A DNA stretch of 35,056 bases, from positions 1 through 35,056 of IMG/VR virus record IMGVR_UViG_3300008459_000170; one strand, 5' to 3'. The notes beneath the pieces are model-generated. The model did no database searches. It had not been told where the DNA came from and was given only the letters and a program-made list of their open reading frames with translations. Below, piece after piece: positions 17,946 through 25,600 of the stretch; within the stretch, counting starts at the first letter, position 1, and every line of letters begins with the position of its first letter. This stretch comes from a virus. Position numbers and translations under genes: made by a program.

Positions 17946-19850
17946 TTATTGTATTTTACCTGAACTATTTAATAAACCCGGTGGAATTACAATTGGTCCA
18001 ACAGGTGTGGGGATTGTCATTTTTTTGTTTGAAACTTTAACAAAACCATTTGTATCCATTTCTTCCGTATGACCATCAATAATACCTTTAATTACACTAA
18101 CTAAATCATTTGAATCACCGTATATTGGTCCCATGGGTACTCCCGCCTTTTCTAATCTTTCTGTTATGTTTAATAGTGCTCTATCCTGACTATATCCGGG
18201 TAATACAGTATCTGATAACCCAAGTAATATACCTGGTATACTAAATGACTTAGTTCCTGCTAATGACGCTTCGATTGCTGCGGTTATTGCTTCAAATAAT
18301 GTTGAACAGTTATCAAAGTTGGGTATGGTTCTAAGTCTACTTAAAAAATTAATAAGTGACTTTATGATTGTCACATACCTTTTATATTTGTTTTTCAATA
18401 TTTTAGCAACTAATTTTCTTAAAAAATTAATCAAATCTCTTTTAATAAACTGCCAGAATTCTCTTAAAAATCTCCAAAATAATTGTTTTACTATAACCCC
18501 AAATAGCTTTGATAATTTTCTCATCAGTTCTTTAACGTCAAGTTGAGCTAATGCTGATTTAAATAATTTATATATTATTACTATCGGTAAAAATATTTTT
18601 GGGGATAATAAACTCCCTATTAGTGCTTTTGGTAATTGTAAAATGAAATTGTTTAATAATGACAAATTCAAATTAATTAATGGTAAATCAGATTGTTCTG
18701 CGGCGTCTTTTGCCGCTTTTCTTAATGTATTATCAACAACATTGTTTATATTATTACTAGTCGAGGATAGATATACAAAATCTTCTATATTATCTGTATT
18801 AACAGGTATTTCAAAATTATCACAATCTCTAAATTTTAACACACCTCTACTTATCGCGTCTTCATCATCTAAATCAATACCTTCAACATCATTAAAATCA
18901 AAATAAAACTCTAATACTTCATCATTTTCGTCAAACAAGTCAACCGCGTTTTGATTTGCTACTGAGTTTCTATTTGTTTCTGAATTACACAATGCAAATA
19001 ATTTTTGTAATAATCTATTCAGATTTTTCATTCCATCTTTGAATAAAACACTTTCACTACCATCACCTTGTATTGTCATTAACATGGCTGTTTTTGTGAT
19101 TCCTGTAATATCCGGTAATTCTATATTGGAATAATAATCATTAAAAAAATCTTCAACCTTAACGGGGTTTAAACCACCTTGAGTTAATCCACTTATATTA
19201 AATTGTTGACTTCCGGAATCCCAAGTGGATGTAAATAATGTTAAATTATTGTTCGTGTCAAATTGATAAGGACCGGAATTAAATGAATCGTATAATGATC
19301 TATTGACTTTTTGTTTACCAATACTTGGACTTTGTGGTTCGTACATTATTTTACCACTATTACTTGAAGGGTCCAAAGTCAACATATTTAAAAAATCTAT
19401 TTCCTTAGGTTTTATTGTGATAGTGTCAATTGGCATGCTACTGTTCGCACCACAAATACCTTCACCTTCAAAAAATACTTTTTTAACGCTTTCCAATATA
19501 ATTGGTTTGGCGTTTTCTAAAGTTATTCTACAAGAATCAATTGCGTATTTTTTAATTTTACCTTTGCTAAATAATTTATCCGAACCTTCAACTTTACTAT
19601 TATTTGAACCTAAAAACCCTTCAGCAATATCCATTAATTCGCTGAAAATATCTTTTTTGTTTTCTTTTTTTCTTTTTCTTTTTTCTAAAAATGAGTCGAG
19701 TTTATTACCAAATAGTTTATCTGTACTTGGTAAATCTTTCAAATACGCGTCAAATATATCATCCGTAGCTTTTTTGGGGTCATCATTAATTTTTTTAATG
19801 GCCTCAAGTTTGGCTTTAATTTTTTTCTTTTTATCCTTAACTTTACTCAT
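17946..19850 (-). CDS. Large probable baseplate or tail protein with hydrophobic helices
   Basis: The 634-residue product begins with a Lys-rich segment (1-70), continues with a mixed region containing many Asn/Ser/Asp residues, and has a run of hydrophobic and amphipathic helices at about 395-510. The C-terminus (about 560-634) is soluble and ends with a P-T-P-V-G-P-I-V-I-P-P loop. Its size, hydrophobic helices and place beside the hub gene are compatible with a baseplate component or a short tape-measure-like or membrane-interacting tail protein. I do not recognise its family. It overlaps the upstream stop by one base. Confidence 0.75.
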   Translation of the reverse strand: MSKVKDKKKKIKAKLEAIKKINDDPKKATDDIFDAYLKDLPSTDKLFGNKLDSFLEKRKRKKENKKDIFSELMDIAEGFLGSNNSKVEGSDKLFSKGKIKKYAIDSCRITLENAKPIILESVKKVFFEGEGICGANSSMPIDTITIKPKEIDFLNMLTLDPSSNSGKIMYEPQSPSIGKQKVNRSLYDSFNSGPYQFDTNNNLTLFTSTWDSGSQQFNISGLTQGGLNPVKVEDFFNDYYSNIELPDITGITKTAMLMTIQGDGSESVLFKDGMKNLNRLLQKLFALCNSETNRNSVANQNAVDLFDENDEVLEFYFDFNDVEGIDLDDEDAISRGVLKFRDCDNFEIPVNTDNIEDFVYLSSTSNNINNVVDNTLRKAAKDAAEQSDLPLINLNLSLLNNFILQLPKALIGSLLSPKIFLPIVIIYKLFKSALAQLDVKELMRKLSKLFGVIVKQLFWRFLREFWQFIKRDLINFLRKLVAKILKNKYKRYVTIIKSLINFLSRLRTIPNFDNCSTLFEAITAAIEASLAGTKSFSIPGILLGLSDTVLPGYSQDRALLNITERLEKAGVPMGPIYGDSNDLVSVIKGIIDGHTEEMDTNGFVKVSNKKMTIPTPVGPIVIPPGLLNSSGKIQ

Positions 19851-20230
19851 TATAACGAATAATTTTCTGACCTACCTTGGTTATCATTACCGTCATTAAC
19901 TAATTTATCAAGTAATTCTCTATCTTCATCAGACAAACTTAATTTACCCATAGGTGCTCCTTTACCTCCTCCGCTAGTTTGCTTGAGTAATGCTCCTTGT
20001 AATTTCACTAATGATATCTTTTTCTCAGTACAATCGTTAAGAATTTTTTGTTGTTCTTTAATGACCGGACCAATGACACTCATATCCTCAGCGTCTTTCA
20101 TAAAAGTCAACATTTTTTTAGTAATTAAAGACGCTGTGTTTTTTTGTTCAACAATGTCATTATAGATTTCTTGCATTAAAGCCAATGCGGAATCCACATC
20201 TAAGGAGATTATGTTTCTTTTATCTTTCAT
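19850..20230 (-). CDS. Helical protein heading the baseplate operon
   Basis: The 126-residue product is largely helical with a short Gly/Pro loop near residues 88-95 and an Asp/Asn-rich C-terminus. It begins three bases after an exact TATTTATA box and overlaps the next ATG by one base, making it the first gene of a four-gene virion operon (20230-16215). It may be a baseplate wedge, tail chaperone or tail assembly protein, but nothing specific is recognised. Confidence 0.75.
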   Translation of the reverse strand: MKDKRNIISLDVDSALALMQEIYNDIVEQKNTASLITKKMLTFMKDAEDMSVIGPVIKEQQKILNDCTEKKISLVKLQGALLKQTSGGGKGAPMGKLSLSDEDRELLDKLVNDGNDNQGRSENYSL

Positions 20231-20233
20231 ATC

Positions 20234-20241
20234 TATAAATA
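20234..20241 (-). promoter_or_regulatory. TATTTATA box heading the baseplate operon
   Basis: The - strand reads TATTTATA-GAT-ATG, matching the arrangement at 14809. It falls in the 14-base gap between the sigma gene stop and the ATG at 20230, so it marks the change from the regulatory block to virion genes. Confidence 0.55.
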
Positions 20242-20244
20242 GAT

Positions 20245-20943
20245 TTAATCTAAAAATCTACCTAATATACCCTCGTATAGTTTTTTGTATTTTTTAAGTG
20301 AAACTCTGATTTCTTTTGTTGATAGAGAAGTCATTTCTCTTAGTGAGAGTAGTATTAGGTTTTTATTGAATTTATTACCTTCACCATTTTGAAATATTTT
20401 TTCAAAATTGTTAAAGATTTCTAATAGTGCATAACCTAATTTCTTTTCATTGTCTGATAAATCTTTCTTTTCTATAAAATCTTCAAGTTCGATACTTAAT
20501 TTGATTATCACATCTCGATAATCTAAAACATCTTCTTCAATAGTGTATGATAAATCGGGTCTATCTTCTAAATCTGATGAGATGTCATCGTATGAAACAC
20601 TTCTATTTGTTTCTTTTGTATCTTTCTGAATCGCCCCCATAAGATAATTCTTACATATTGTACCAAAGTAAGAGTATGCTTTATGGTTTTTTGTATGGTC
20701 AAACTTATTGATTTTGGTTATCAAAAATGACATAGTATCAGTATGCACATCTTCGTACTCAAAATCTTTTCTGTATAATTTATAACGGCGGATAATACTT
20801 TCCACCATTATTTTAAGGGGTTCTCTTAAATATTCATTGAATATCTTATTCTTTTCGTTCTCGGATTCAGATTGTAGATATCTTATTACCGCTTCTTCTT
20901 GAGCCTCCCCAAAATAAATTTTTTGGGTTCTCTTTCTTGGCAT
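20245..20943 (-). CDS. 55: Late-transcription sigma factor (T4 gp55-like)
   Basis: gp55 replaces the host sigma on RNA polymerase to read late promoters. The 232-residue product has a sigma region 2: Y-E-D-V-H-T-D (about 63-69), F-D-H-T-K-N-H-K-A-Y-S-Y-F-G-T (81-95), and N-Y-L-M-G-A-I-Q-K (99-107), corresponding to the F-D-x-(x)n-A-F-A-Y-Y-T-T element of T4 gp55. Region 4 is not apparent, as in gp55. It ends with a basic helical tail. It overlaps the upstream glycosyltransferase stop by one base and lacks a TATTTATA box of its own, which fits expression before the late genes. Confidence 0.88.
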   Translation of the reverse strand: MPRKRTQKIYFGEAQEEAVIRYLQSESENEKNKIFNEYLREPLKIMVESIIRRYKLYRKDFEYEDVHTDTMSFLITKINKFDHTKNHKAYSYFGTICKNYLMGAIQKDTKETNRSVSYDDISSDLEDRPDLSYTIEEDVLDYRDVIIKLSIELEDFIEKKDLSDNEKKLGYALLEIFNNFEKIFQNGEGNKFNKNLILLSLREMTSLSTKEIRVSLKKYKKLYEGILGRFLD

Positions 20944-21728
20944 TAATTTTGGGAATATGTTACATCTCGTTTATTTTTAAAGAAAAATTCTTTTTTTGCG
21001 GTATCTACCCAAAATTTAATTTCTGATTCGTCCATTTTACTATTTTCATCTTCTTTATAATTCCAAAACAAAGAATCTTCTCTGAAATTAACGTGTTGAT
21101 ATCCAATTTTTGGTACTGTCATAATTTTTGTACCATTATGTGTAAGTCTTAATAAAAATTCATAAATGAATGTTAGTTTAATATTTTCTTTAAATTTTCC
21201 ATTTTCTTTTACTACACTGGTTTTATATAAACCTCCGCTAGTTTGATAATTTTGAAATTCGATTAATGTTTCATTATCTAAAAATCCTTGGGTTTCACAA
21301 AATCCATACGCCCACACGGATTCATTAGTAAAACTTAAAAATTTACCTTCTGTATTAATATCTTTTACGATTGGTAATAGTACGTCAACTTCAGGAAAAC
21401 CAACAACATATTCAGTCATTGATTTTAACCAATTTGAACTAAATTCATCATCGATTTCTAAAATACTAAACCAACTTGTTTTAACATTTTCAATACCCAA
21501 ATTTATTTGAGAACAGAAATCTGTTTTACCTTTATTTGGTATTACTTCAATATTTAATTTATCAGATAAATTATCCAAATCTTTACTAATTGATTCCGGA
21601 CAAATAACCATTAAATTAACATCGTTATAAAATTGTTCAACTGATTTAACAGCGTTATCCAACATTTCTTTATAATCACCGTCTATTTTATGTACTGGCA
21701 ATAAAATTGTAATATTCATTTCTTTCAT
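20943..21728 (-). CDS. Glycosyltransferase, family 2-like
   Basis: The 261-residue GT-A type protein transfers sugar from a nucleotide donor. It shows the N-terminal I-L-L-P-V-H nucleotide-binding strand (8-13), a K-T-S-W-F-S-I-L-E-I-D-D-E segment with a metal-binding-type I-D-D (92-94), and a later W-A-Y-G-F region. Start and stop overlap both neighbours (4 bases with the upstream glycosyltransferase, 1 base with sigma), so it is expressed with them. The acceptor could be virion protein, host surface or modified DNA. The window does not say which. Confidence 0.82.
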   Translation of the reverse strand: MKEMNITILLPVHKIDGDYKEMLDNAVKSVEQFYNDVNLMVICPESISKDLDNLSDKLNIEVIPNKGKTDFCSQINLGIENVKTSWFSILEIDDEFSSNWLKSMTEYVVGFPEVDVLLPIVKDINTEGKFLSFTNESVWAYGFCETQGFLDNETLIEFQNYQTSGGLYKTSVVKENGKFKENIKLTFIYEFLLRLTHNGTKIMTVPKIGYQHVNFREDSLFWNYKEDENSKMDESEIKFWVDTAKKEFFFKNKRDVTYSQN

Positions 21729-22789
21729 ATTTTTTGTTCTTCTTTTAATTTTTCTGATGCTTGTTTAAGCGAGATTAGTCTTTGTGAAACAAAACTATTA
21801 AATACTCTTTCTATGTTATTTTCTGTTACTGATGTCATATATGGTAAAAGAGTTTCTTTCATTTTATCTTTTACTTCCATATTAAGTTCAACACCCTCTA
21901 ACCAAGCCAAAATATATGTCCCTAAAATTTCAACAAGTTTAGATTCGTCATATGTCCACATTCCATTTTCTGATAACCAATCAGGTTCAGTATCTGGTAT
22001 TTTACCAACAACAGGAACACCACATTTCATAGATTCCAATGGAAATGTTCCAAAAGTAGATTCATCATCTAACCATAAAGAAACCATAGATTCTTTAAGT
22101 CCATTTGAAAAATCTTCATATGTCATTTGTACCATGTCTCTAAAAGTAATCCAACGTAATTGAGGAAATTTCAAATAAAATTCTGAGATAATTTTCTTTT
22201 GTACTGATCTATTTCTACAATGAATTGAAACAAACGGTTTGACTGGTTTTTCTGAAGGACTAAAATTATCTCCAATAATTGGTGGGATAATAAAAGTTAA
22301 CATTTCAGGAAAGATTTCTTGAACGTATTTTTTTAATTTTTCTGTTGTTACAATAGCTCTATCAAATCCATAATCTGACCATCTACTACCCATAGGTAAT
22401 GTTTCAAAAATGTACTCTTTTTGTTGTATCAACATAATTTTAGTACATCTAATGTTTGCCAATTGTTGTAGTACATTCGAATAAAATTCAGGTACTACCA
22501 TAATGTCATCAACATTAATTTCAATTTTGTCAGTTTTAATTGATACAACACTTAATTCATCATATGTGTCTCCTAACCATCCTTTTACTCCGGTATAACT
22601 ACTATCTTCAACTAAAATTTTAGAGTTATACCCATTTCTTTTAAGAGTCAGCGCAATATCATAGATATGTTTTACCGCAGCTCTTGGATTATTTTTTGTG
22701 TCATAAGTTAAAAAATAAATGACACTTTGTTTGTTTTCTAGTCTACCAATCGCAGACTCTAGTCTTTCTAAATTTTCTTGATTATTCAT
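21725..22789 (-). CDS. Glycosyltransferase, GT4/GT-B-like
   Basis: The 354-residue GT-B type enzyme has a C-terminal half with F-G-T-F-P-L-E-S-M-K-C-G-V-P-V-V-G (246-262), the usual nucleotide-sugar binding loop of family 4 glycosyltransferases with a conserved Glu. The N-terminal half has a Rossmann-like strand (V-I-Y-F-L-T-Y, 23-29) followed by A-V-K-H-I-Y-D-I-A. It overlaps its neighbours by 4 and 8 bases. With the genes at 20943 and 25601 it makes three glycosyltransferases in one region. The acceptor is unknown. Confidence 0.82.
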   Translation of the reverse strand: MNNQENLERLESAIGRLENKQSVIYFLTYDTKNNPRAAVKHIYDIALTLKRNGYNSKILVEDSSYTGVKGWLGDTYDELSVVSIKTDKIEINVDDIMVVPEFYSNVLQQLANIRCTKIMLIQQKEYIFETLPMGSRWSDYGFDRAIVTTEKLKKYVQEIFPEMLTFIIPPIIGDNFSPSEKPVKPFVSIHCRNRSVQKKIISEFYLKFPQLRWITFRDMVQMTYEDFSNGLKESMVSLWLDDESTFGTFPLESMKCGVPVVGKIPDTEPDWLSENGMWTYDESKLVEILGTYILAWLEGVELNMEVKDKMKETLLPYMTSVTENNIERVFNSFVSQRLISLKQASEKLKEEQKI

Positions 22790-23084
22790 CTTCTTCTTCG
22801 ATTATTATTCCGTATTTTATTAATGTATTAAACGCAATTTTAAATGACATTGGTGTTTTTTCTTTTCCAAAAACTCCCATTGATTCATCATCTTCTTCGT
22901 ACTCTGATAAAACTCTTTCAATACACATTTTAATCATTTCGTACTTAAAAATGTTTATTTCAATTGACCCTTCAGAATTTTCGGTTTCATCAGTATCGTC
23001 ATCGTTTTTTACTGATTGTGTTGTTCTGCATTTGTCTGTGATTCCGTCAATGTCAATGTAGTAGTTTTTTCCAAACAGTTCCAT
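22782..23084 (-). CDS. Small acidic protein of unknown function
   Basis: The 100-residue product begins with a beta-like Y-Y-I-D-I-D-G-I segment with one Cys, has an Asp/Glu/Thr-rich linker (about 25-42) and a helical second half ending in an acidic tail. It overlaps the glycosyltransferase start by 8 bases and the end of the upstream HAD-like gene by 76 bases, unusually long for this genome. The next in-frame Met is at residue 50, so a shorter start would cost half the protein. Function is unknown. Confidence 0.65.
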   Translation of the reverse strand: MELFGKNYYIDIDGITDKCRTTQSVKNDDDTDETENSEGSIEINIFKYEMIKMCIERVLSEYEEDDESMGVFGKEKTPMSFKIAFNTLIKYGIIIEEEDE

Positions 23085-23656
23085 GGTTCTTGTATTTCTG
23101 ATAATTTAGTTATTTCTTTTTTATTAGTAAAGAATTGATTATAAATTGTATTAAATTTTATTACTGACTTTTCATTTGGACAGGAATCAATAATTCTTTT
23201 ATCATCGGTAATCCAAAAATCACATTTTTCCCAAATGTTATTTATTTCATTTGATTTGATAAACTTTATATCATTCCCTAAAAATCCATTTTTAGATAAA
23301 AAGAATAGTGTTGCCGGTTTAGATTTTCCGAATTGATCTAAACCAACAACAGTAAAATTATGTTCAGGATTATTATGTATTAGATTATTTAAATCTGAAA
23401 TGGCAGTTGAGTAACTTAGTCCGGCGTGACCAAAAATTTCTATTGGATATTCAATAAATAAAAAATAGTCAAATTCTTCTTTTGACTGAAATTTATATGA
23501 ATCTAATAAATTATTATTTTGAATTGGTTCTATTATTCCATATTCAAAATTATTTTCACTCTCAAATTCAGAATCAAAAAAACTGTCTTTGTAATGATAA
23601 TCAAATTTTTGAATTGTGTTTCTTAAAACACCATCAATACTAACGAATATTTCCAT
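23009..23656 (-). CDS. HAD-like protein lacking the catalytic Asp
   Basis: The 215-residue product starts M-E-I-F-V-S-I-D-G-V-L, which mirrors HAD motif I (D-x-D-G-V/T) but has Ser6 where the Asp nucleophile should be; Asp8 is kept. A motif II-like strand lies near 101-106, and W-I-T-D-D (148-152) is placed like the acidic motif IV. Phage HAD proteins of this size are often deoxynucleotidases or polynucleotide phosphatases. This one is probably catalytically impaired or has a binding role. The assignment is by motif order only. Its 3' end overlaps the next gene by 76 bases. Confidence 0.65.
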   Translation of the reverse strand: MEIFVSIDGVLRNTIQKFDYHYKDSFFDSEFESENNFEYGIIEPIQNNNLLDSYKFQSKEEFDYFLFIEYPIEIFGHAGLSYSTAISDLNNLIHNNPEHNFTVVGLDQFGKSKPATLFFLSKNGFLGNDIKFIKSNEINNIWEKCDFWITDDKRIIDSCPNEKSVIKFNTIYNQFFTNKKEITKLSEIQEPWNCLEKTTTLTLTESQTNAEQHNQ

Positions 23657-23693
23657 AAAAGAAATATACTATTAGATTGATTATAAGTAAACC

Positions 23694-24455
23694 TTAATCT
23701 TCATATCTTTTTAAGATATGACTTATTAATGGATTTCTAACAATGTCTTCATTACCAAATTCAAATATACCAATATCGTGTGACCCGTGTAATCTTTTCT
23801 TAGCGTCGTATAAACCAGACTTTGTTTTGTCTTTGTATTTATCTGATTGTTCTAAATCACCTGATATAAAAAATTTAGAATTAAACCCTATTCTTGTTAA
23901 TAATAACTTTATTTGTTGTGGAGTTGCGTTTTGTGCTTCTTCAAAAACTAATATCGTATTATCAACGTTCCATCCACGCATATACGCCAACGCAGCCACT
24001 TCAATAAACCCTTCATCTTTCAAAGTTTCTCTGGCTTCTTTACCAATTATTTTATTAAGTAGATAATATGAAGGATAAATGTATGGGTCTAGTTTTTCTT
24101 CCAAACCTCCTGGTAAACTACCAAGTTTTTCCTCAGCTTCAACCGCCGGTCTAACAATAATAATTTTCTCGTACTTATTACTATCGTCCCAAAGTAAATC
24201 AACCGCTTTTTTCATTGCAATGTATGATTTACCAACACCCGCAGGTCCAAAACATAAAGTAATTTGATTATCACCCAAAATGTTCCAATACTCTTCTTGA
24301 GATTTAGTTAAGAACTTTTCTTTTGGTTTTTTTATGACCTCACGAATTCTTTGTTTGTTATTTATCTTTTTTTCTTCGAATGTTATAGGTGCTTTTTTTT
24401 CTACTGTGGGTCTACCTTTTTTAGGTTCAGATGTTTTTGGTTTTCTTTTTAACAA
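23694..24455 (-). CDS. phoH: PhoH-like P-loop ATPase
   Basis: PhoH-like ATPases are common in T4-like and marine phages, and their role in infection is unsettled (RNA metabolism and phosphate stress have been proposed). Walker A is G-P-A-G-V-G-K-S (70-77) and Walker B is I-L-V-F-E-E-A-Q-N (168-176), with V-R-P-A-V-E-A near 101 and I-S-G-D-L-E-Q after Walker B. The first 48 residues are a basic Lys/Pro-rich extension. No ATG exists in frame before Walker A, so the start is taken as the TTG at 24455; an in-frame stop lies just upstream. An ATG at 24475 is in another frame. A TATTTATT box precedes the gene. Confidence 0.9.
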   Translation of the reverse strand: MLKRKPKTSEPKKGRPTVEKKAPITFEEKKINNKQRIREVIKKPKEKFLTKSQEEYWNILGDNQITLCFGPAGVGKSYIAMKKAVDLLWDDSNKYEKIIIVRPAVEAEEKLGSLPGGLEEKLDPYIYPSYYLLNKIIGKEARETLKDEGFIEVAALAYMRGWNVDNTILVFEEAQNATPQQIKLLLTRIGFNSKFFISGDLEQSDKYKDKTKSGLYDAKKRLHGSHDIGIFEFGNEDIVRNPLISHILKRYED

Positions 24456-24485
24456 AATTTAAAATTTAACAACATTTATTATTCT

Positions 24486-24493
24486 AATAAATA
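24486..24493 (-). promoter_or_regulatory. TATTTATT variant box before phoH
   Basis: TATTTATT on the - strand starts 3 bases after the dUTPase stop and lies about 30 bases before the TTG start of phoH. It is a one-base variant of the window-wide box. This is the only such element within the metabolic block, so it may be chance. Confidence 0.25.
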
Positions 24494-24496
24494 TCT

Positions 24497-25114
24497 TTAA
24501 TTACCTGTTGATCCAAATCCACCAGTATTTCTTTCTGTATCTGACAATTCGTCAGATTCAATAAATTGTACTTTAGGGTAAGGTAAAACGATAATTTGTG
24601 CAGCTCTCTCATTTGCACCATAATAATTAAAAGTACCTTCAGTCTTTTTGAACGTTGCTTGTATTTCTCCTCTATATCCACTATCTATAACACCAACTGC
24701 GTTCGTTAACAACATGTCATATTTTCTTATTGATGATCTTGGAAATACTAACCCTACATATCCTTTTGGAATCTCAAGCGCAATTCCAAAACCATATGTA
24801 ATATCGGTCATGGTTTCTGAAATAATATGTGTTACAGTTAAATCTAAACCAGCGTCACCATCTTTAGAATATTTTGGAATAACAGCGTTTTCCCTTAATT
24901 TTTTAATCTTTACACTTAATGGTGAAAAATCCATTTCATAATCAGTTTTATCGATTTGTTGAGATTGTGTTTTTACAATATCATCATTAAGTACATTTAA
25001 TAAATTATTCAATTCATTTATGAGTGTTGGGTCAAAATTTTCATCATCACCACTCATAGTTGAGTCAAATTTTTTTAATCTTTCGATATAATCGTCAATT
25101 TTTTCCTTATCCAT
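24497..25114 (-). CDS. dut: dUTPase (trimeric type) with an N-terminal extension
   Basis: The enzyme hydrolyses dUTP to dUMP and pyrophosphate, keeping uracil out of phage DNA. All five trimeric dUTPase motifs are visible: I D-A-G-L-D (87-91), II P-R-S-S (125-128), III G-V-I-D-S-G-Y-R-G-E (141-150), IV E-R-A-A-Q-I (169-174) and V R-N-T-G-G-F-G-S-T-G (195-204). The core is normal in length, but the first 65 residues are an extra acidic helical extension. It overlaps the upstream gene by 8 bases. The catalytic residues are intact, so activity is expected. Confidence 0.95.
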   Translation of the reverse strand: MDKEKIDDYIERLKKFDSTMSGDDENFDPTLINELNNLLNVLNDDIVKTQSQQIDKTDYEMDFSPLSVKIKKLRENAVIPKYSKDGDAGLDLTVTHIISETMTDITYGFGIALEIPKGYVGLVFPRSSIRKYDMLLTNAVGVIDSGYRGEIQATFKKTEGTFNYYGANERAAQIIVLPYPKVQFIESDELSDTERNTGGFGSTGN

Positions 25115-25343
25115 TTGGTATAGATTTTTTTTCTTCTATTTTTTCATTAATCCATTTATCTAAAGATTTGATTCTTTTTTTTAAATCATCGTCTGATGGT
25201 CTTAAACAGCATTCAACAAAAATGTCGGTAATTCTTTGTAGTTCTTCTACAGTTACTTGAACATTAAGTGAATTAAGATACTCTAAAACCATTTTACTTT
25301 GTGACTGACGTAAAATTTGAATGTCTCTACTATGGAATTGCAT
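25107..25343 (-). CDS. Small helical protein upstream of dUTPase
   Basis: The 78-residue product is charged and helical, with two Cys (residues 45-46) in the middle and no recognised family. Its end overlaps the dUTPase start by 8 bases, so translation is probably coupled. The conserved-looking leader and coupling support a real gene. The function is unknown, possibly regulatory or nucleotide-metabolism related by association only. Confidence 0.68.
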   Translation of the reverse strand: MQFHSRDIQILRQSQSKMVLEYLNSLNVQVTVEELQRITDIFVECCLRPSDDDLKKRIKSLDKWINEKIEEKKSIPNG

Positions 25344-25357
25344 CGTGTTTCTTTTTA

Positions 25358-25588
25358 TTATTTATAATATTCCGGAGTGTTTTTTTTATCAATGATACAT
25401 TCAATTGGCATTTTAACAATTGAAATACTTTCACTTGACCTTACGTCTCCCGCTCTGTATTTTGATGCAACAATTGTTGCTTCTTCAACACTTTCAGCTT
25501 CAACGATGTACTTTAATTTTTGTAAACGAGGATTTCCGTTTCTGTCCATTTGTTCGGTTTCATAACCGATAGTTACTAAATAATGCAT
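25358..25588 (-). CDS. Small beta-alpha protein, DUF4494-like pattern
   Basis: The 76-residue product opens with a strand Y-L-V-T-I-G-Y-E, continues with Y-I-V-E-A-E-S-V-E-E-A (about 27-37), a typical strand-helix unit, and finishes with strands. This layout recalls the Bacteroidota DUF4494 family, but I cannot confirm it without alignment. The gene lies 14 bases before the start of the next small gene in the same operon. If the family match holds, it supports a Bacteroidota host. Confidence 0.68.
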   Translation of the reverse strand: MHYLVTIGYETEQMDRNGNPRLQKLKYIVEAESVEEATIVASKYRAGDVRSSESISIVKMPIECIIDKKNTPEYYK

Positions 25589-25600
25589 GTTTTTTTGTTT

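Noticed and set aside
23702-23720. Perfect 8-bp inverted repeat at the 3' end of phoH
   Set aside because: It is inside the coding sequence and no T tract follows on the - strand, so I do not call it a terminator.
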